DNA from: Oryza sativa Japonica Group
Lineage: Eukaryota > Streptophyta > Magnoliopsida > Poales > Poaceae
Assembly: GCF_034140825.1 (NCBI RefSeq)
Contig: NC_089035.1
Coordinates: forward strand, 42,152,001-42,216,000
Length of the DNA stretch: 64,000 nt
Direction: 5' to 3'
Position numbers and translations under genes: made by a program. Under the pieces are notes generated by a model. It had not been told where the DNA came from. It searched no databases and saw only the letters and a list, made by a program, of their open reading frames with translations. Within the stretch, counting starts at the first letter, position 1, and every line of letters starts with the position of its first letter. Positions 10,843-22,562 of this stretch are shown here, piece by piece.

Positions 10843-13070
10843 AGCACCGCCACCGAAGATGGCGATGGAGAGGACGCCCGCAGCAGCGGCAAAGAGGAGG
10901 CGTGGGGCAGCCCATCGTGGCTAAGGAAGTTGAAGTACGTATCACCGGGTCATCGCGTTGCAGCACTTGAGGTTGTCGAAGGAAGCCTGATCCAACTAAC
11001 GGAGAGGAGGAAGAAGCCAGACCTAGCCAGCATTGATTTTGTGAAATTTCCAGTGTTTCAGTCAATGCATTTTTGATGTTTCTTTTGTTGGATTGAAATG
11101 TTGTACCAAGTATTTTAATGTTGTTTCATTATTTTGTCTTCGATTCATTGCAGATGTGTAGATATTTTTGATTCACTGCAGATGTGTTGATATTTCACCA
11201 AATTGAATTTGAATGTTTTGTGTGAGACCAAAATGTTTCAGGCCTAAGGCCCTAATTGTAGTGTATTTTTATCACTATTTCTTTCATTTAGCTCGCAATC
11301 TAAGGCTTTAAAATTCATTAGGTGGAACGTCTTGTTTTTGCTGTTTAAGGGCATTAGCATTGCGATGCATTGTGTGCACGTACTACTATGCATCTATGCC
11401 ACACGGGTTGGGTGCTTTTTTATACAACTAGTAACATGTAAAAGTGATAAGGGCTTAGTATCACATTCCTTGCTGTGATAATTGCAAATCAAACCTTGTA
11501 TTTTTCGTGGGCTGTCCTACAGCAGACAATTCCATACTATGGTACGGTGCGCTCGCTCATAGACGGGTATCAATTTGATTTGTTGTTTTTACGATGCTGA
11601 ACAATTTTATCTATCTGAGTTCCACCGCATAAATATGTAAATAGAGATGTTATATCTGTGGATGGGTAACCAACGACCACTTCCATTCACGTGAAGAGTT
11701 AAACTAAGTTTAAATTGTACTGTCATGCATCAAAATTAATTGATCCCCCATTACGTGACACCACTTTGAATCTTCTATCATGCCGCAGGGGCCGGTGGGC
11801 AAGGCGTCACTTATTTGCGGAGGAAAGGAAACCCATGATGCCAAAATTTTGCAGATAGGAGATGGAGGAGATTCAGTTCATTGTGTGCAAAAAAGACGAC
11901 TGATCTCCCCCTGCAAATGTGTACGGAGGAAGCCTATGATTGGTATTACAACTCGTATTGATGAGCACTACACCATGGTACAGAGGCAGTAATATATCCC
12001 TACTTCTCTTAAATAAATTTGCTCTGTTTTTGCTGTGTTCTTTTCTCCACTGTTTGATTGTTTCTGCTGATGATTTTTACATCTTGCGTCCCATGGGGAA
12101 CCCGTACGCCTGCAAACGTCCAGTTTCTAGGTAGATTAATACTCCGTCCGTCCCAAAAAGAATCAACCTAGGTTGAGTTTTTTTGGGACGAAGGGAGTAC
12201 TCCCGATGAGGTGCACCTATATATAGAGCCTGCTTAGTAGAGCTCTAACTCCTAAATTTAACTTTAGGAGTTGGGTCTAGAGGGGAGTTGTGGAGCTACC
12301 TAAACCCAGCTCCACCTCTCTAGATCATTTTGTGAGAGCTCCACCCAGCTCCACTCCAATTTTAGGTCTCCAATTTTAGGTGGAGTTGAAACTGTTTTGT
12401 TGAGCTCTAGCTCTAGTGCCACAATATACAATTTCTACTAAAATATGACATGTTTTATATGATCTGACATGTGGGACGAAACTCTGATATGCTCACATAA
12501 GTATGGTCATATGGTGGATGAAAGAACTCATGAATCCCCCACGTGTCAGATCTGGGTTAAATTGGTCAATTATTTGGTGTTATGAAACAGTAGTGCTAAA
12601 ACTTATGTGGTTTTGTGTAACTTGGACCATAATAAATAATACTAACATCTTCAATTTGTCCTAAAATAAGTTCCCAATGCTCCTTCAAATTGTCTGAAAA
12701 TAAGTTCATCTTTAAAGTAATCATTGCATTGGAATATGCGAAAGTAGTGAATAATTGTATTGAAAGTAGATAAAGCGAGTAATAGTTGCATTGGGATTTT
12801 ATAAAGTAGGAGTATTGTAGTCTAAAATAAACTTATTTTGAGATGGAGGCAGTAGTAATAGCACTCCCTATGAGGTGCACCTATAGATGCAGTCTACATG
12901 CCGTCTAGCTGGCCATATATGAGTGATTTATATTTTTTATAGTTTACTATTACTCCCTTTGTTTTATTAAAATATAAAAACTCTTGAAGTTATAATATTT
13001 TGTTAAAAAAAGAACCTACTACTTGTAAAAGGTGATTTTTACCACCAACTTACTTAAAATGCCTTACCCA
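10843..13070. other. Intergenic with relic copy 2 and small repeats
   Basis: At 11,780-11,990 lies a diverged second copy of the gene-like segment at about 9283 (GGAGGAAAGGAA followed by CCAAAATTTTGCAGAT). A 60-bp minimal Stowaway hairpin is at 12,140-12,199 (CTCCGTCCGTCCCAAAAAG paired with TTTTTTTGGGACGAAGGGAG). From 12,226 to 12,422 lies a MITE with TTAGTAGAGCTCTAACTCC arms. The block 12,437-12,600 resembles 14,495-14,660. No intact gene is supported. Confidence 0.45.
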
Positions 13071-14144
13071 CACTACTACGAAAGGGTTTTTCTGCAAAAG
13101 GGCGAAAAGCATTTTTGCATGCGGTTGGGCCAGCCGCATGCACAGAAAGGTCTGCGAAAATCGCGATCTTTGCATGCGGCTAGGGCAACAGCATGCGGTT
13201 GCTTACATGGGCCGCATGCAAAAATAAAAATCTAAAAATCGCAAAAAAAATCATGCCGGCCACGCGTCGGCGTCGTGGGATCCCGCTGCTCCCACCGTTT
13301 GCTCCCACCGCTGCCCGTTCCCGCCGTCGGATCCAGGCGGGAGGAGGCCCGCCGCCGTTGCTCCCATCGACCACCAGCGTCGTCGTGGAAGTCGCCCACG
13401 CGTCGCCGCCAACCGCTCCTGCCAACAGATCTAGGCTGGAGGAGGCTGAGCTGTCGCCGTTGCCGCCACCGCCTTGTCGGCGGCGGGGAGGGGGGGGGAC
13501 GGAGCCGGCCGCCGCCAACGGCGACAGTGAGGAGGGGATGGTGGTGGTGCCGCCGCCTACTCGCCTGATCCGCCGCCCCCGCTGCGCGCCCGCCGTCGCA
13601 GCAGCCGCTCCCTAGGGCGGTGGATCCAACCTTCCTGAGGGTGGCGCCGCCAAATCCGCCGCCCGCCGACGCCATTGCCACCCGTCCTGCTCCCGGTCGT
13701 CGCTGCCCGCTCTTGGAGAGAGAGCGGGGAGGACATAAGAAAACGAGAGATAGAAGAGGATAGGAAGAGAGAGAGAGAGGGGAGACTAAAATAGAGAGAG
13801 AGAGAGGAGATAGAAATAATTTGAAGTGGTGGGAGGGAAAAGAGAGTGGAGGGAGATGAAAAAAAGGGGTGATTTTTTTTGTTTGCGGGTATCTTAAGTG
13901 GTCCGCATGTAAAAATGCTAACTCATTTTTCCATGCGGGCTCTTAAGTGATTCGCATGCAAAAACGAGCTTATTTTTACATACAGACCTCTTAAGAGCCC
14001 ACATGGAAAAAAAACGATTTTTCCATATGGGCGCCTTAAAGAGCCGTATGCGAAAATGCCGCTCGATTTTTCCAGACGCGACAACTTACGGTCCGTTTGC
14101 AAAAATCATGGGTCCCGTACAGAAAAATCGTTTTTGTAGTAGTG
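13071..14144. mobile_element. CACTA element with GC-rich cargo
   Basis: The ends are CACTACTACGAAAGGG and CGTTTTTGTAGTAGTG, with an exact CCA target duplication (13,068-13,070 and 14,145-14,147). Both subterminal zones carry many copies of a GCATGCGG(C/G) motif, probable transposase-binding repeats. The centre (about 13,255-13,735) is very GC-rich, open in several frames and probably a captured coding fragment, followed by GAGAGA-rich DNA at 13,735-13,860. No transposase gene is present. Confidence 0.85.
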
Positions 14145-15151
14145 CCACTCCTTAACAAGTCATTTTTGCCCCTCCTTGCTGGCTGTGATGTCGAGGGCGA
14201 TTTTGTTTTGTTTGCTTTTCTTTGATGGCTCCATTAAATTGGATCGATGGAACCAAAATACTTACTCCATGATCGATGGAGTACATGTTAGTAATATAAA
14301 TCCATGATCCCAATCTAGAGTTCGGATTGCGTACTGTCACTTTTGTAAAGTAAATTGCACGTAACCATAGGTATTATGGTCTAAGTAATACAAAACCATA
14401 TGGGTTTTGGCATGTGACACATAACCACGAGTATTACGAGTATTACGGTAGTGTTTCATAAAATCGCACAATTGACAAATTCTACTTAAATATGACGTGA
14501 GATGATAGTTTTATATGATCTGACATGTGGGATGAAACTTTTACATGCTCAGTGAAGTATGGTGGATGAAATAACTCGTAAACCACCCCCTCCCCTCCCC
14601 CCCTACATGTTAGATTTGGATTAAATTGGTTAATTATGTGGTTTTATGAAACAGTAGTATAACTTTGATATAATACCTACGGTTTTGTTCAAACATTTTT
14701 ACGACTGTGCGATTATTTGTTGATGCACTTTACCCGAGTTTCTAGATTTATCATAAAAATTGGATTATCCATAATAAGAATTAGTTAATTCCTTCATTTG
14801 TACAGTCAAATACTAGCAATCAGTGAAAAAAATAGATTATACAGTATGTCGAGCCAAAAAAAAATCAGCTATCTCAAACCGGGCCAAAAGTTTCAGCTAT
14901 GTCAAACCAAGCCTTCAACTTCCTGCCTGCCTTGCGGATCCCCAAACTCCCAAAGTCGAACATGAAGGCCCAGTAGTCTCTATTCGCACTTTCTCAACAA
15001 GGGGCAAAAAAAAATCTCTATTGGTCGTCGTACACTCGCTTCACTTTCCCCTTCCCTTCTACTCTCTGGAAACCCCTTTTCCCCGTCTCCCTTCTGGTGG
15101 ACGAGGCGGCCAGGAAGGGGCGACGAGGAATTGGGAGGGAGATCTGCGGAG
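14145..15151. other. Intergenic and presumed promoter of the next gene
   Basis: The first part is AT-rich and includes a diverged repeat (14,495-14,660) related to 12,437-12,600. From about 14,930 the DNA becomes richer in C and T with CCC/CTTCCC tracts, typical of a TATA-less grass promoter and 5' leader. A GGCCCA (site II-like) motif at about 14,968 is common upstream of genes for organellar proteins. I see no separate gene. Confidence 0.35.
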
Positions 15152-18100
15152 ATGTCGAGTCTTTTTCGGTTCGGCCGCCGGAGATGGACGCTGTGCCGTG
15201 CGCTGACCGCCGGCGGCAGCAAGCAAGCCGAGGATAACTCAGGTCAATCCACTCGTCTCTAGGGATGGTCTAAGTTTTGTTTCCCTAGCTGATCTTGTAG
15301 ATTAAAACCTTATTGATCTATGTGATGGTCTATTAAGTTGGGTTGGCTCGGATTTGTTTCCTAGTTGATCTTGCAGATTAAACCCTATTAATTTGTGTGA
15401 TGGTCCATTAATTTGGCGAATTTGTTTCTCTCGTTTATATATATTAAAAAAATCCTCTGATTTGTACTGGGCGTGGAAACTGGGGATTTGTTTCTCTAGT
15501 CTGTTTGAGATCTGGTAGATTTGCTTGGCGTGGAGACTGGGGGAGGTGGGGGCAATGTCAAAGCAGTCCTTTTTTTTTACTCTATTGTTCGATCTTGGAG
15601 ATTACCCCCCGGTAGATTTGTTCTTGTGGATTATTCCCCTGCTGCTGAGCTGTTGTTTGATCTTGTAGAGATTATCCCCTGCTACTGATCTATTATTGTT
15701 TGATCTTGTGAATTATCCTCTGCTGCTGATCTATTGTTAGAACTTGTAGATTATCCCCTGGTAGATTTGTTCTTGTGGATTATCTACCCTGCTGCTGATC
15801 TGTTGTTTGATCTTGTAGATTATCCCTGCTACTGATCTTTTATTGTTTGATCTCGTGAATTATCCTCTGCTGCTGATCTATTGTTAGAACTCGTAGATTA
15901 TCCCCTGCTGCTGATTTGTGCTGTTATTTTCATGCTCGTTTTGGCTGTTTGGTGATGGTGTTTTTATGTGTTCTTTTGTATGCATGCAGGTGTTTTTCGA
16001 GATCCCGGCGAGCGTGGATTCAGCACAAGGCCCAATCTTTCTTTGGAACAGTTGAGTGTTGGCCCTGGGGACACTGCGGACTTACTGCGGAAAGTACTTC
16101 CAGGCATTCGTGATGCAAGTAAGACCTTTGCTATCCCTGCGTTGAAGCAAGTGTTTGAGGACAGCATTCGTCCACTACTTGTTTCAAAGTGTTTACTCAT
16201 TCACCAGCCTCTTGATAAATCCATGAAAACTTTCAACCAAAGAACAAATAACCTGTTGAAGAAGTCTCCACGCTACCTCAGTGCCCTAGATGTGACCACA
16301 GAAAAGGAAATCCTGCTGGAAGATGAATGGACTTTGTTCCTTGAGCACATCTTTAAACATAGGGTCATTGTTGTAGATGATTGGACAAAGTGCTACGGGA
16401 CCGTTCAGACCTTCCTCCACTCGAGTGATGCTGAATCATGCAGTGATTCTTTCAAGGGGGAGTGTGATGCTTCATTCTGTGAGCAAACTGGAAAGGCAAA
16501 ACTTGCCTTTGTCATCTTTAAAGAGGGTAAACTTGTCTGGGCTGAGGTTTTCCATGAGGTACCTTGCAAGAGTGTTGTGGAGGCAGAGGCTTTGGCAGTC
16601 ATAGCTCTCCTCTTCAAGCTTATTGACCTTAACTTGTTAAGAGGGACTGTTTGGACCGACAACAAGGTCTGTTATAATGTGCTGAATGGTGAATATGAGA
16701 TAAAGGTTGATGATCCCAACAGGTCGCTGTTTCTGTTTCTGAGGAGTTTGAGAGGTCGCTTTGAGTCCTTGACCCCGGTCTGGAAACCCAGAGAACTACT
16801 GCTGATCCCAGATCGTCTGGTTAGTATGGTTGATGACCCCCTGATATCAAGGAATAGATTGGTACTCAGTATACTGGAAAAAACAGTTCCAATTCTTAGT
16901 CAGCCGCAGTTCAGGATATCATGGAGCAGCTATCTGCGAACAATTTTTGGTATGCTCTGTTTCCTTTTTTTTGCCCTGTTATAACATGTTGTTTCAGATT
17001 ATGCGTGTTTCAGATATAATTTGTACTCTTGCATTTTTCAATTTTTGGTATGCTCTGTTTCCTTTTTGCCTTGTCTGATGATAAAATAAAAATTGCTCTG
17101 CTCGACACTAATGCGGGCGACTAACTAGCAAAAAGGCCTTGTTTTTGTGGGTGCGCCAGTTCCAAAAACTCGTGTTTTTTACTCTTTTGGCAGTTATATT
17201 TTTCTATTTTGTACACGCCGCTCTGTAGACTCTTAGTCCGTCCAGCACTCCAGCCCCTACAGATATGAATGCTCCATATATAGGCATCTTAACTGGGGAG
17301 TCATAAGAATACTCGGTTTCAGATGAGATGAGTATTGTAGTAGTCAACACTTACAGCTCACATGCACATATTCACCAGAAGTGTCTTGGCCCTTTGACAC
17401 GTTCCAGATTGATTTTTAGTCTGGCAAGTAAAGCGCGATTTGTATAAATGCATTGCCTCAATGTTCGGTAGTTAGAACATTCATAAGATAATTATCAGAT
17501 CAGTGGTTCAGTACTTCAGTTTTTTACATCCTACATTGTTTGGGTTATAGTCACATTTGCTGCTTACTCTGTCTCTCCTTATGTATTTAATTTGTCATGT
17601 TTTCTTTTTTTCCTCTGTTATAACATTGTTGTTTCAGATTGTGCTTGTTTCAGATTTAATTTGTACTCTTGCTTCTTTTTTTTCCAGACAAACGTGATGG
17701 TGGAAAACAAATTTCTAACACAACAAATGAAATTAAGGAATCAGATGAATCCGAGGATTCAATCTGTTGGGTTAAGGCTGATGATGAAGAAGCTGAAATT
17801 GCTTCCTTTCTTGAAATTATGAAAACTTTTTCAGCCCATCGCTTGCTTATTGTGGTTGACAACTTTGAAGACAAATCTCCTCATTATCAAAAGTTAATTA
17901 AGGATCTCTCTCAAAAGTTTTACACGTGTTGGATGAGTAAAGAAGGCAGTGTCACAATTGTGGAGTATGACTCTCCTAACACTGAAGAGAAAGAGACCAA
18001 AAGATTGGTGGTTATGTTTGGTGGGACAATGGCACTGGATGAATATATCCACCAAAAAAATCTCTGTACAGTTGTTTTGGTGAAGACATCTGAGATTAAG

Positions 18101-18339
18101 CTGCTAAGAGATGCTGGAATCGAAGAAATAAGTGCTAAGACACTTCTGAGTTTTCGCAACAGTAAGTTTGTTTATCTTTTTTTCAGCTTTTCTCGTAGTT
18201 TTTTTGTGACTTGCTATGTAAATTTAATGAAAATTATTTCTTTGCAGTCAAAGCAAAACCAGTTGTGCCAAAGAAACCTCGGGAGGATGAGGATCTAGAG
18301 AAGGGGGGGGGGGGGGGGGGGGGGGAGGGCAGGTGGTGA
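15152..18339 (+). CDS. RNase H-like domain protein, probably mitochondrial (538 aa)
   Basis: The four-exon model is 15152-15242, 15990-16949, 17688-18161 and 18248-18339; all introns are GT-AG and the frame is open throughout. The first 25 residues are rich in arginine, serine and leucine with almost no acids, which suggests a mitochondrial presequence. Residues about 186-260 resemble the RNase H/RVT_3 fold: CDAS (D190), EAEALA (E230) and WTDNK (D254) give the expected Asp-Glu-Asp order. The region around residues 350-500 is acidic and lysine-rich, with no domain I recognise. Exon 4 reads through a 23-base G run into a glycine tail, so the exact C-terminus is uncertain. The fold is inferred from a few motifs; substrate and pathway are unknown. 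Start codon choice: first ATG of the only exon that gives phase-1 joining. Confidence 0.75.
15560..15920 (+). repeat. Tandem repeat inside intron 1
   Basis: Intron 1 of the RNase H-like gene carries repeated blocks built from TTTGATCTTGTAGATTATCC and CTGCTGCTGATCTATTGTT. The higher-order unit is about 150-160 bp and occurs at least twice (about 15,610-15,765 and 15,767-15,915). Confidence 0.7.
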
Positions 18340-18364
18340 ATAGGATGAGGAGAGGGCAGGTGTG

Positions 18365-18775
18365 AAGATAAGGTGGACAACTCACTGAACTTCAGTCTTT
18401 TGCATGATTCCTTGCGACGGCAGATTCCTTCGGTCTTTTACATGTTTGATACTTTGATGCATCGTTGAGACAGTTTTTTTTGTACCTGAATCATGATGTT
18501 CATGTCACAACCGTACGTGATGCTCAAGTAATCTTATCTGACAATGTAGCTTAGCTAACTAAAACATATGAAGATAAAGGTGGACAACTCACTGAACTTC
18601 AGTCTTTTGCATGATTCCTTGCGACGGCAGATTCCTTCAGTCTTTTACATGTTTGATACTTGATGCATCGTTGAGACAGTTTTTTGTACCTGAATGAATC
18701 ATGATGTTCATGTCACAACCGTACGTGATGCTCAAGTAATCTTATCTGACAATGTAGCTTAGCTAACTACAAACA
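18365..18775 (+). repeat. Two-copy tandem duplication of about 205 bp
   Basis: A block starting GAAGATAAGGTGGACAACTC at 18,365 is repeated from about 18,570 with only a few substitutions and 1-4 base indels. It lies just after the stop of the RNase H-like gene, so it probably duplicates 3' UTR sequence and could supply alternative polyadenylation sites. Confidence 0.85.
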
Positions 18776-19297
18776 TATATCTCTATGAAGAACAATGCAA
18801 AATCTATATAAACTTGAGCACCAAGCTTGTGATTGCCATATGACACACATACTGCATTGAGATCAGACGAGCACCGAATGAGGATCGCCGTTTTCCCCGC
18901 CAAAAAAATGGGGTCGGAGTTTTGGCGGTATATTTTCTTTTTGTCCTTTTCATTTTTCCATCTCTCTTCGTTAATTTTTTTTCCCAATCTCTCGTTCCAT
19001 CAGGATGTACGTTTTCCTCCGCGCGAAGCAATCTGGACCGCTGAAATTTGATCGAACGGCCTGAACATGCCCAAATTATATTAGACAGGGCTCACATCAT
19101 ACACCGAATTAAAGCCCAGGCTCACGAAGTTGGGGATCGCTAGTTGGCGCATACGCAGCGCTTTGTTGGGATAAGGCGGTTAGACTAGTATTAGTCTTAG
19201 ATAACAACAGTTTGAGATAATGACGGTAGTAGATAAGATTTTTCTTTTTTCCGCGAGATTTTTTTACTAACAAATTGAAAAGAAAAAATATATATCT
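18776..19297. other. Intergenic, nothing recognised
   Basis: AT-rich DNA with a pyrimidine-rich run around 18,935-19,000. No open frame here shows coding bias or splice signals. Confidence 0.4.
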
Positions 19298-20400
19298 AAA
19301 GTCAAATTTTGAAAATTTTAAACCCAGATTTGAAAACTTTTAACTCAAAATTTAAATTTTTTAAGTCAAAATTTGAAAACTTTCAAGTTTTCATCTCAAA
19401 CTTGAAAACTTTCAACTCAGATTTGAAAACTTTCAACACAGGTTTGAAATTTTTCAACCAAGATTTGAAAACTTTCTATTCGGATTTAAAAACTTTTAAC
19501 TCGAGATTTGAAATTTTCGAATTCAGATTTGAAAATTTATAAGTTAAGATTTGAAAACGAATTAGCAATCACCCATGAAGTTAGGACCTGTTTAGTGCAG
19601 CCTAAGAGTTTTACGTAAAATGATAGCAGAACTGAGTGGAGCGCTCTCACAAAATTTTAAAAAAGGTGGAGCTAGGTGTAGCCCGGAAAAGCTAGCTCGC
19701 GCACGCGCCGCCAGCGTGCGTTCCGGGGGAGTTAAGACGTACTAAGTAAGTTAGCTAAGGATAATTACGAAATTAAGAGTAGATTTTTTCTGGAGATTTT
19801 TTTACTAACTGATTGAAAACTTTCGAGTTGGATTTAAAAACTCTTGACTTAAGATTTAAACTTTGAAGTCAAATTTTAGAAACTTTCAACTTAAACTTTT
19901 AAAATTTCAACTCGAGATTTAAATTTATAAGACAAATTTTAAAAACTTACAACTCAGATTTGAAAACTTTCAACTCGAGATTTGAAAATTTTTAAGTTTA
20001 AGATTTAAAAAACTTTCAACTCGAGTTTTGAAAACTCTCGACTCGAGATTGAAAAATTTCAATTTGAAAATTTTCAACTTAAAATTTAAATACTTTCAAC
20101 TCAAACATTTGAAAACAAGTCTGCTAAAGATTAAAAAAAATTAGAAAAAAGGCACAAAGGAAACTGAAAATATTTGGAAAAAAATAAGAAAGCGAAAAAA
20201 AGAGAAAAAATCGCAAAAAAAAAGGGAAAAAGGGGCTGCCAGCCGCGCGCGCCAATTAGCCACGCCCGTGTTTAGCCTGCTTCATAACTTTATTTTAGAT
20301 CCAAGTCATGAAATGAAAAAAAAAGAAGGTGAAGCTGGGTTTTGCTTGCTCCAACTCCTATAGCTAGATTTAAGAGTTTGAGCTTTACCAAATATGCCCT
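19298..20400. repeat. Degenerate minisatellite with embedded non-autonomous element
   Basis: From 19,298 to 19,560 and again from 19,800 to 20,115, a unit of about 20-25 bp close to TTTGAAAACTTTCAACTC(G/A)A repeats many times with heavy divergence. Between and around the arrays are arms that look like one element: GGACCTGTTTAGTGCAGCC near 19,585 and an inverse-like end, GAGCTTTACCAAATATGCCC, near 20,380. The array may therefore be internal to a hAT-like MITE. The open frame at 19,309-19,542 is a repeat artefact. Confidence 0.6.
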
Positions 20401-22300
20401 TAATCAGCCCAACACCAGCACACCGCCACCCGTTCAGACGATCTGGACAGTAGAAGCTTCATCCAACGGCCCATGGTCCGTGGATAATACTAAATTGCGA
20501 GTTCGTGACAAACGTGACTAGCTAGGGAGAGGTGCTGAGAATCGAAGCTGGTGAGTGTCGCGACTAACAAGAATAATAATATCCTTCCCAGATACCGGTG
20601 AATTCGTTCAAGTGGCGTACGCAAACCTCAAGGTTAACATTATGAAAACCCATATGATACTAGCCACGAGGTAATTGTCTGAGCTAATTAGCACAAACAG
20701 CACGTGCAGATGTACTTCGTAGACTTCGTATACACGCCAGGCTGTATTTGCAATCCCATGTTCCCAATCACTCTCTTTTTTCGCGCGCACGCTTTTCAAA
20801 CTACTAAACGGTGTGATTTTTTTAAAAAAATTGTATACGAAAGTTGCTTAAAAAAATCAAATTAATCCATTTTTGAAAAAAATAACTAATACTTAATTAA
20901 TCACGCGTTAATGGACCGTTCCGTTTTCCGTACGTGAGGGATTTGTTCCCATCCCTTGATTACGAACACAGCCTGTTGAAGTTCCAATATCCTCGAAAAA
21001 CAAAAGAAAAAAAAAATCCAGCGGTTAACAGGGTTTACCAAACCATTTTATATTGTGTTCTTAAGTCCAAGTTCCCAAGGCTTTTCAAACTGTTAAACGG
21101 TGTGTGTTTTGTAAAAAATTTCTATAGAAAAGTTGCTTTTAAAAATCATATTATTCCATTTTTAAAAGTATTTTAAGCTAATAATTAATTAATCACGTAT
21201 TAATCCATTGCTCCGTTTTTCGTGTCGGAGGACCTAAGAACACAACCAGATTTGACGATTATCGCGACGTATACTATAGTTTTAAAAACTAAAAAGGTAC
21301 TGCACGTGATAATCACGTGATAACGGTTCACGTCAATCGCTCGTTTGGAACTAAGGAACAGAGGAAGGCAGAATATAGGAGAAGTTTCCTGTAATCTGTA
21401 CCTTTGCAGTTTGCACCCAAAACGGGGAAAACCAATGTTTTCTCTTCCTATGCTGAAAAGTGAGAGGAGCGGGAGAGAGAAAAATCATGTATTCCAAACA
21501 CCCAACTATCTATTCTTCTTCATGTGCTTTTCTACTCATTTGTTGTACGTACATCCGCATTCCTTTTTTTTTTTGTATTTTTGTGTTTTGTTTTTCAGCG
21601 TTCCAAACATATCTTTGTTTCTGTGTTTTGTAGTTCTGTTTTCATATACATCCCTACGGAGATTCCATTTTTTTATATTCCTATATTTTACTATTCCTGC
21701 GTTTGAAAGGGAGCATAGCCATTTTTATCCCTTATTCCTTTATAACTTCACCAATTACCAGACATACTATAGGGCCTCTTTAAAATGAAGGAAAAGCAAA
21801 GGGAAAAAAAAGGAATTTTAATCTTATAGGAAATAACACTGTTGAGTGTTGATGTCTTTGACTCGTATGAATGAGCAAACGAGAAACATAGGAACTTTTC
21901 CTTGCAATTCAAGAGGAAAAACATAAGAAATTTATCCCCTCTTTGATTTGTACGACAAACATTGAAATATTGGAGGATCTTGATCCTACATGAAAATTTC
22001 CAAGAAAGGCCTTTGAACAAAGCATTAACTCCCACCATTTTATTTGAAATTCCTATGAAATAAAAATACTATAAAGATATTGAAGAAAAGTTAGCAAAAA
22101 AACTTCAACCTCATAGAAATTTCATTTGAATATCTATCATCCGACTCGTGGGTTTTTGTGTGGTCTACTCAAACAATCATTCCTATTTTTTAATCTATTT
22201 TGCAATCTATATTTTACACTTAACAAAATACTAAGTTATTTCTATTTCTCTTTTTTTTTCAATCTTGCGTTTCAAAGAGCCCTTTAAGACTCCTTTGAAA
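20401..22300. other. Intergenic with MITE relics
   Basis: Two relatives of the 8516 element lie at about 20,785-20,940 and 21,080-21,245 (TTTTCAAACT...TTAAACGGTG followed by GAAAGTTGCTT and ATTAATTAATCACG). The remainder, up to 22,300, is AT-rich. The 147-residue open frame at 21,345-21,788 is low-complexity Phe/Tyr/Ser and not credible as a gene. Confidence 0.45.
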
Positions 22301-22562
22301 TACTCTCCCTATTTCGTATTATAAGTCATTTGACTTTTTTTTTTGTTAGTCAAACTTCTTTAGGTTTGACCAACTTTATAGAAAAAAATAGCAACATCTA
22401 CAACACCAAATTAGTTTCATTAAATTTAACAATAAATATATTTGGTAATATATTTGTTTTGTATTGAAAATGCTAGTATATTTTTCTATAAACTTAATCA
22501 AACTTAAAGAAATTTGATAAGGAAAAAGTCAAACGACTTATAATATGAAACAGATAGAGTAT
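22301..22562. repeat. Stowaway-like MITE
   Basis: The ends TACTCTCCCTATTTCGTATTA and TAATATGAAACAGATAGAGTA form an imperfect inverted pair around an AT-rich palindromic body with paired GTCAAACGACTTATA-type arms. No coding. Confidence 0.7.

Noticed and set aside
13193-13681. Overlapping 97-149 residue frames
   Set aside because: GC-rich cargo of a CACTA element; Pro/Arg/Gly-biased in every frame, so not accepted as host genes.
15968-16984. Reading 15,968-16,984 as an intronless 338-residue gene
   Set aside because: The frame runs past a good donor at 16,950 and begins inside an intron; the four-exon model gives a longer consistent protein.
21345-21788. 147-residue Phe/Tyr-rich frame
   Set aside because: AT-rich low-complexity sequence with no codon bias, splice context or homology that I can see.
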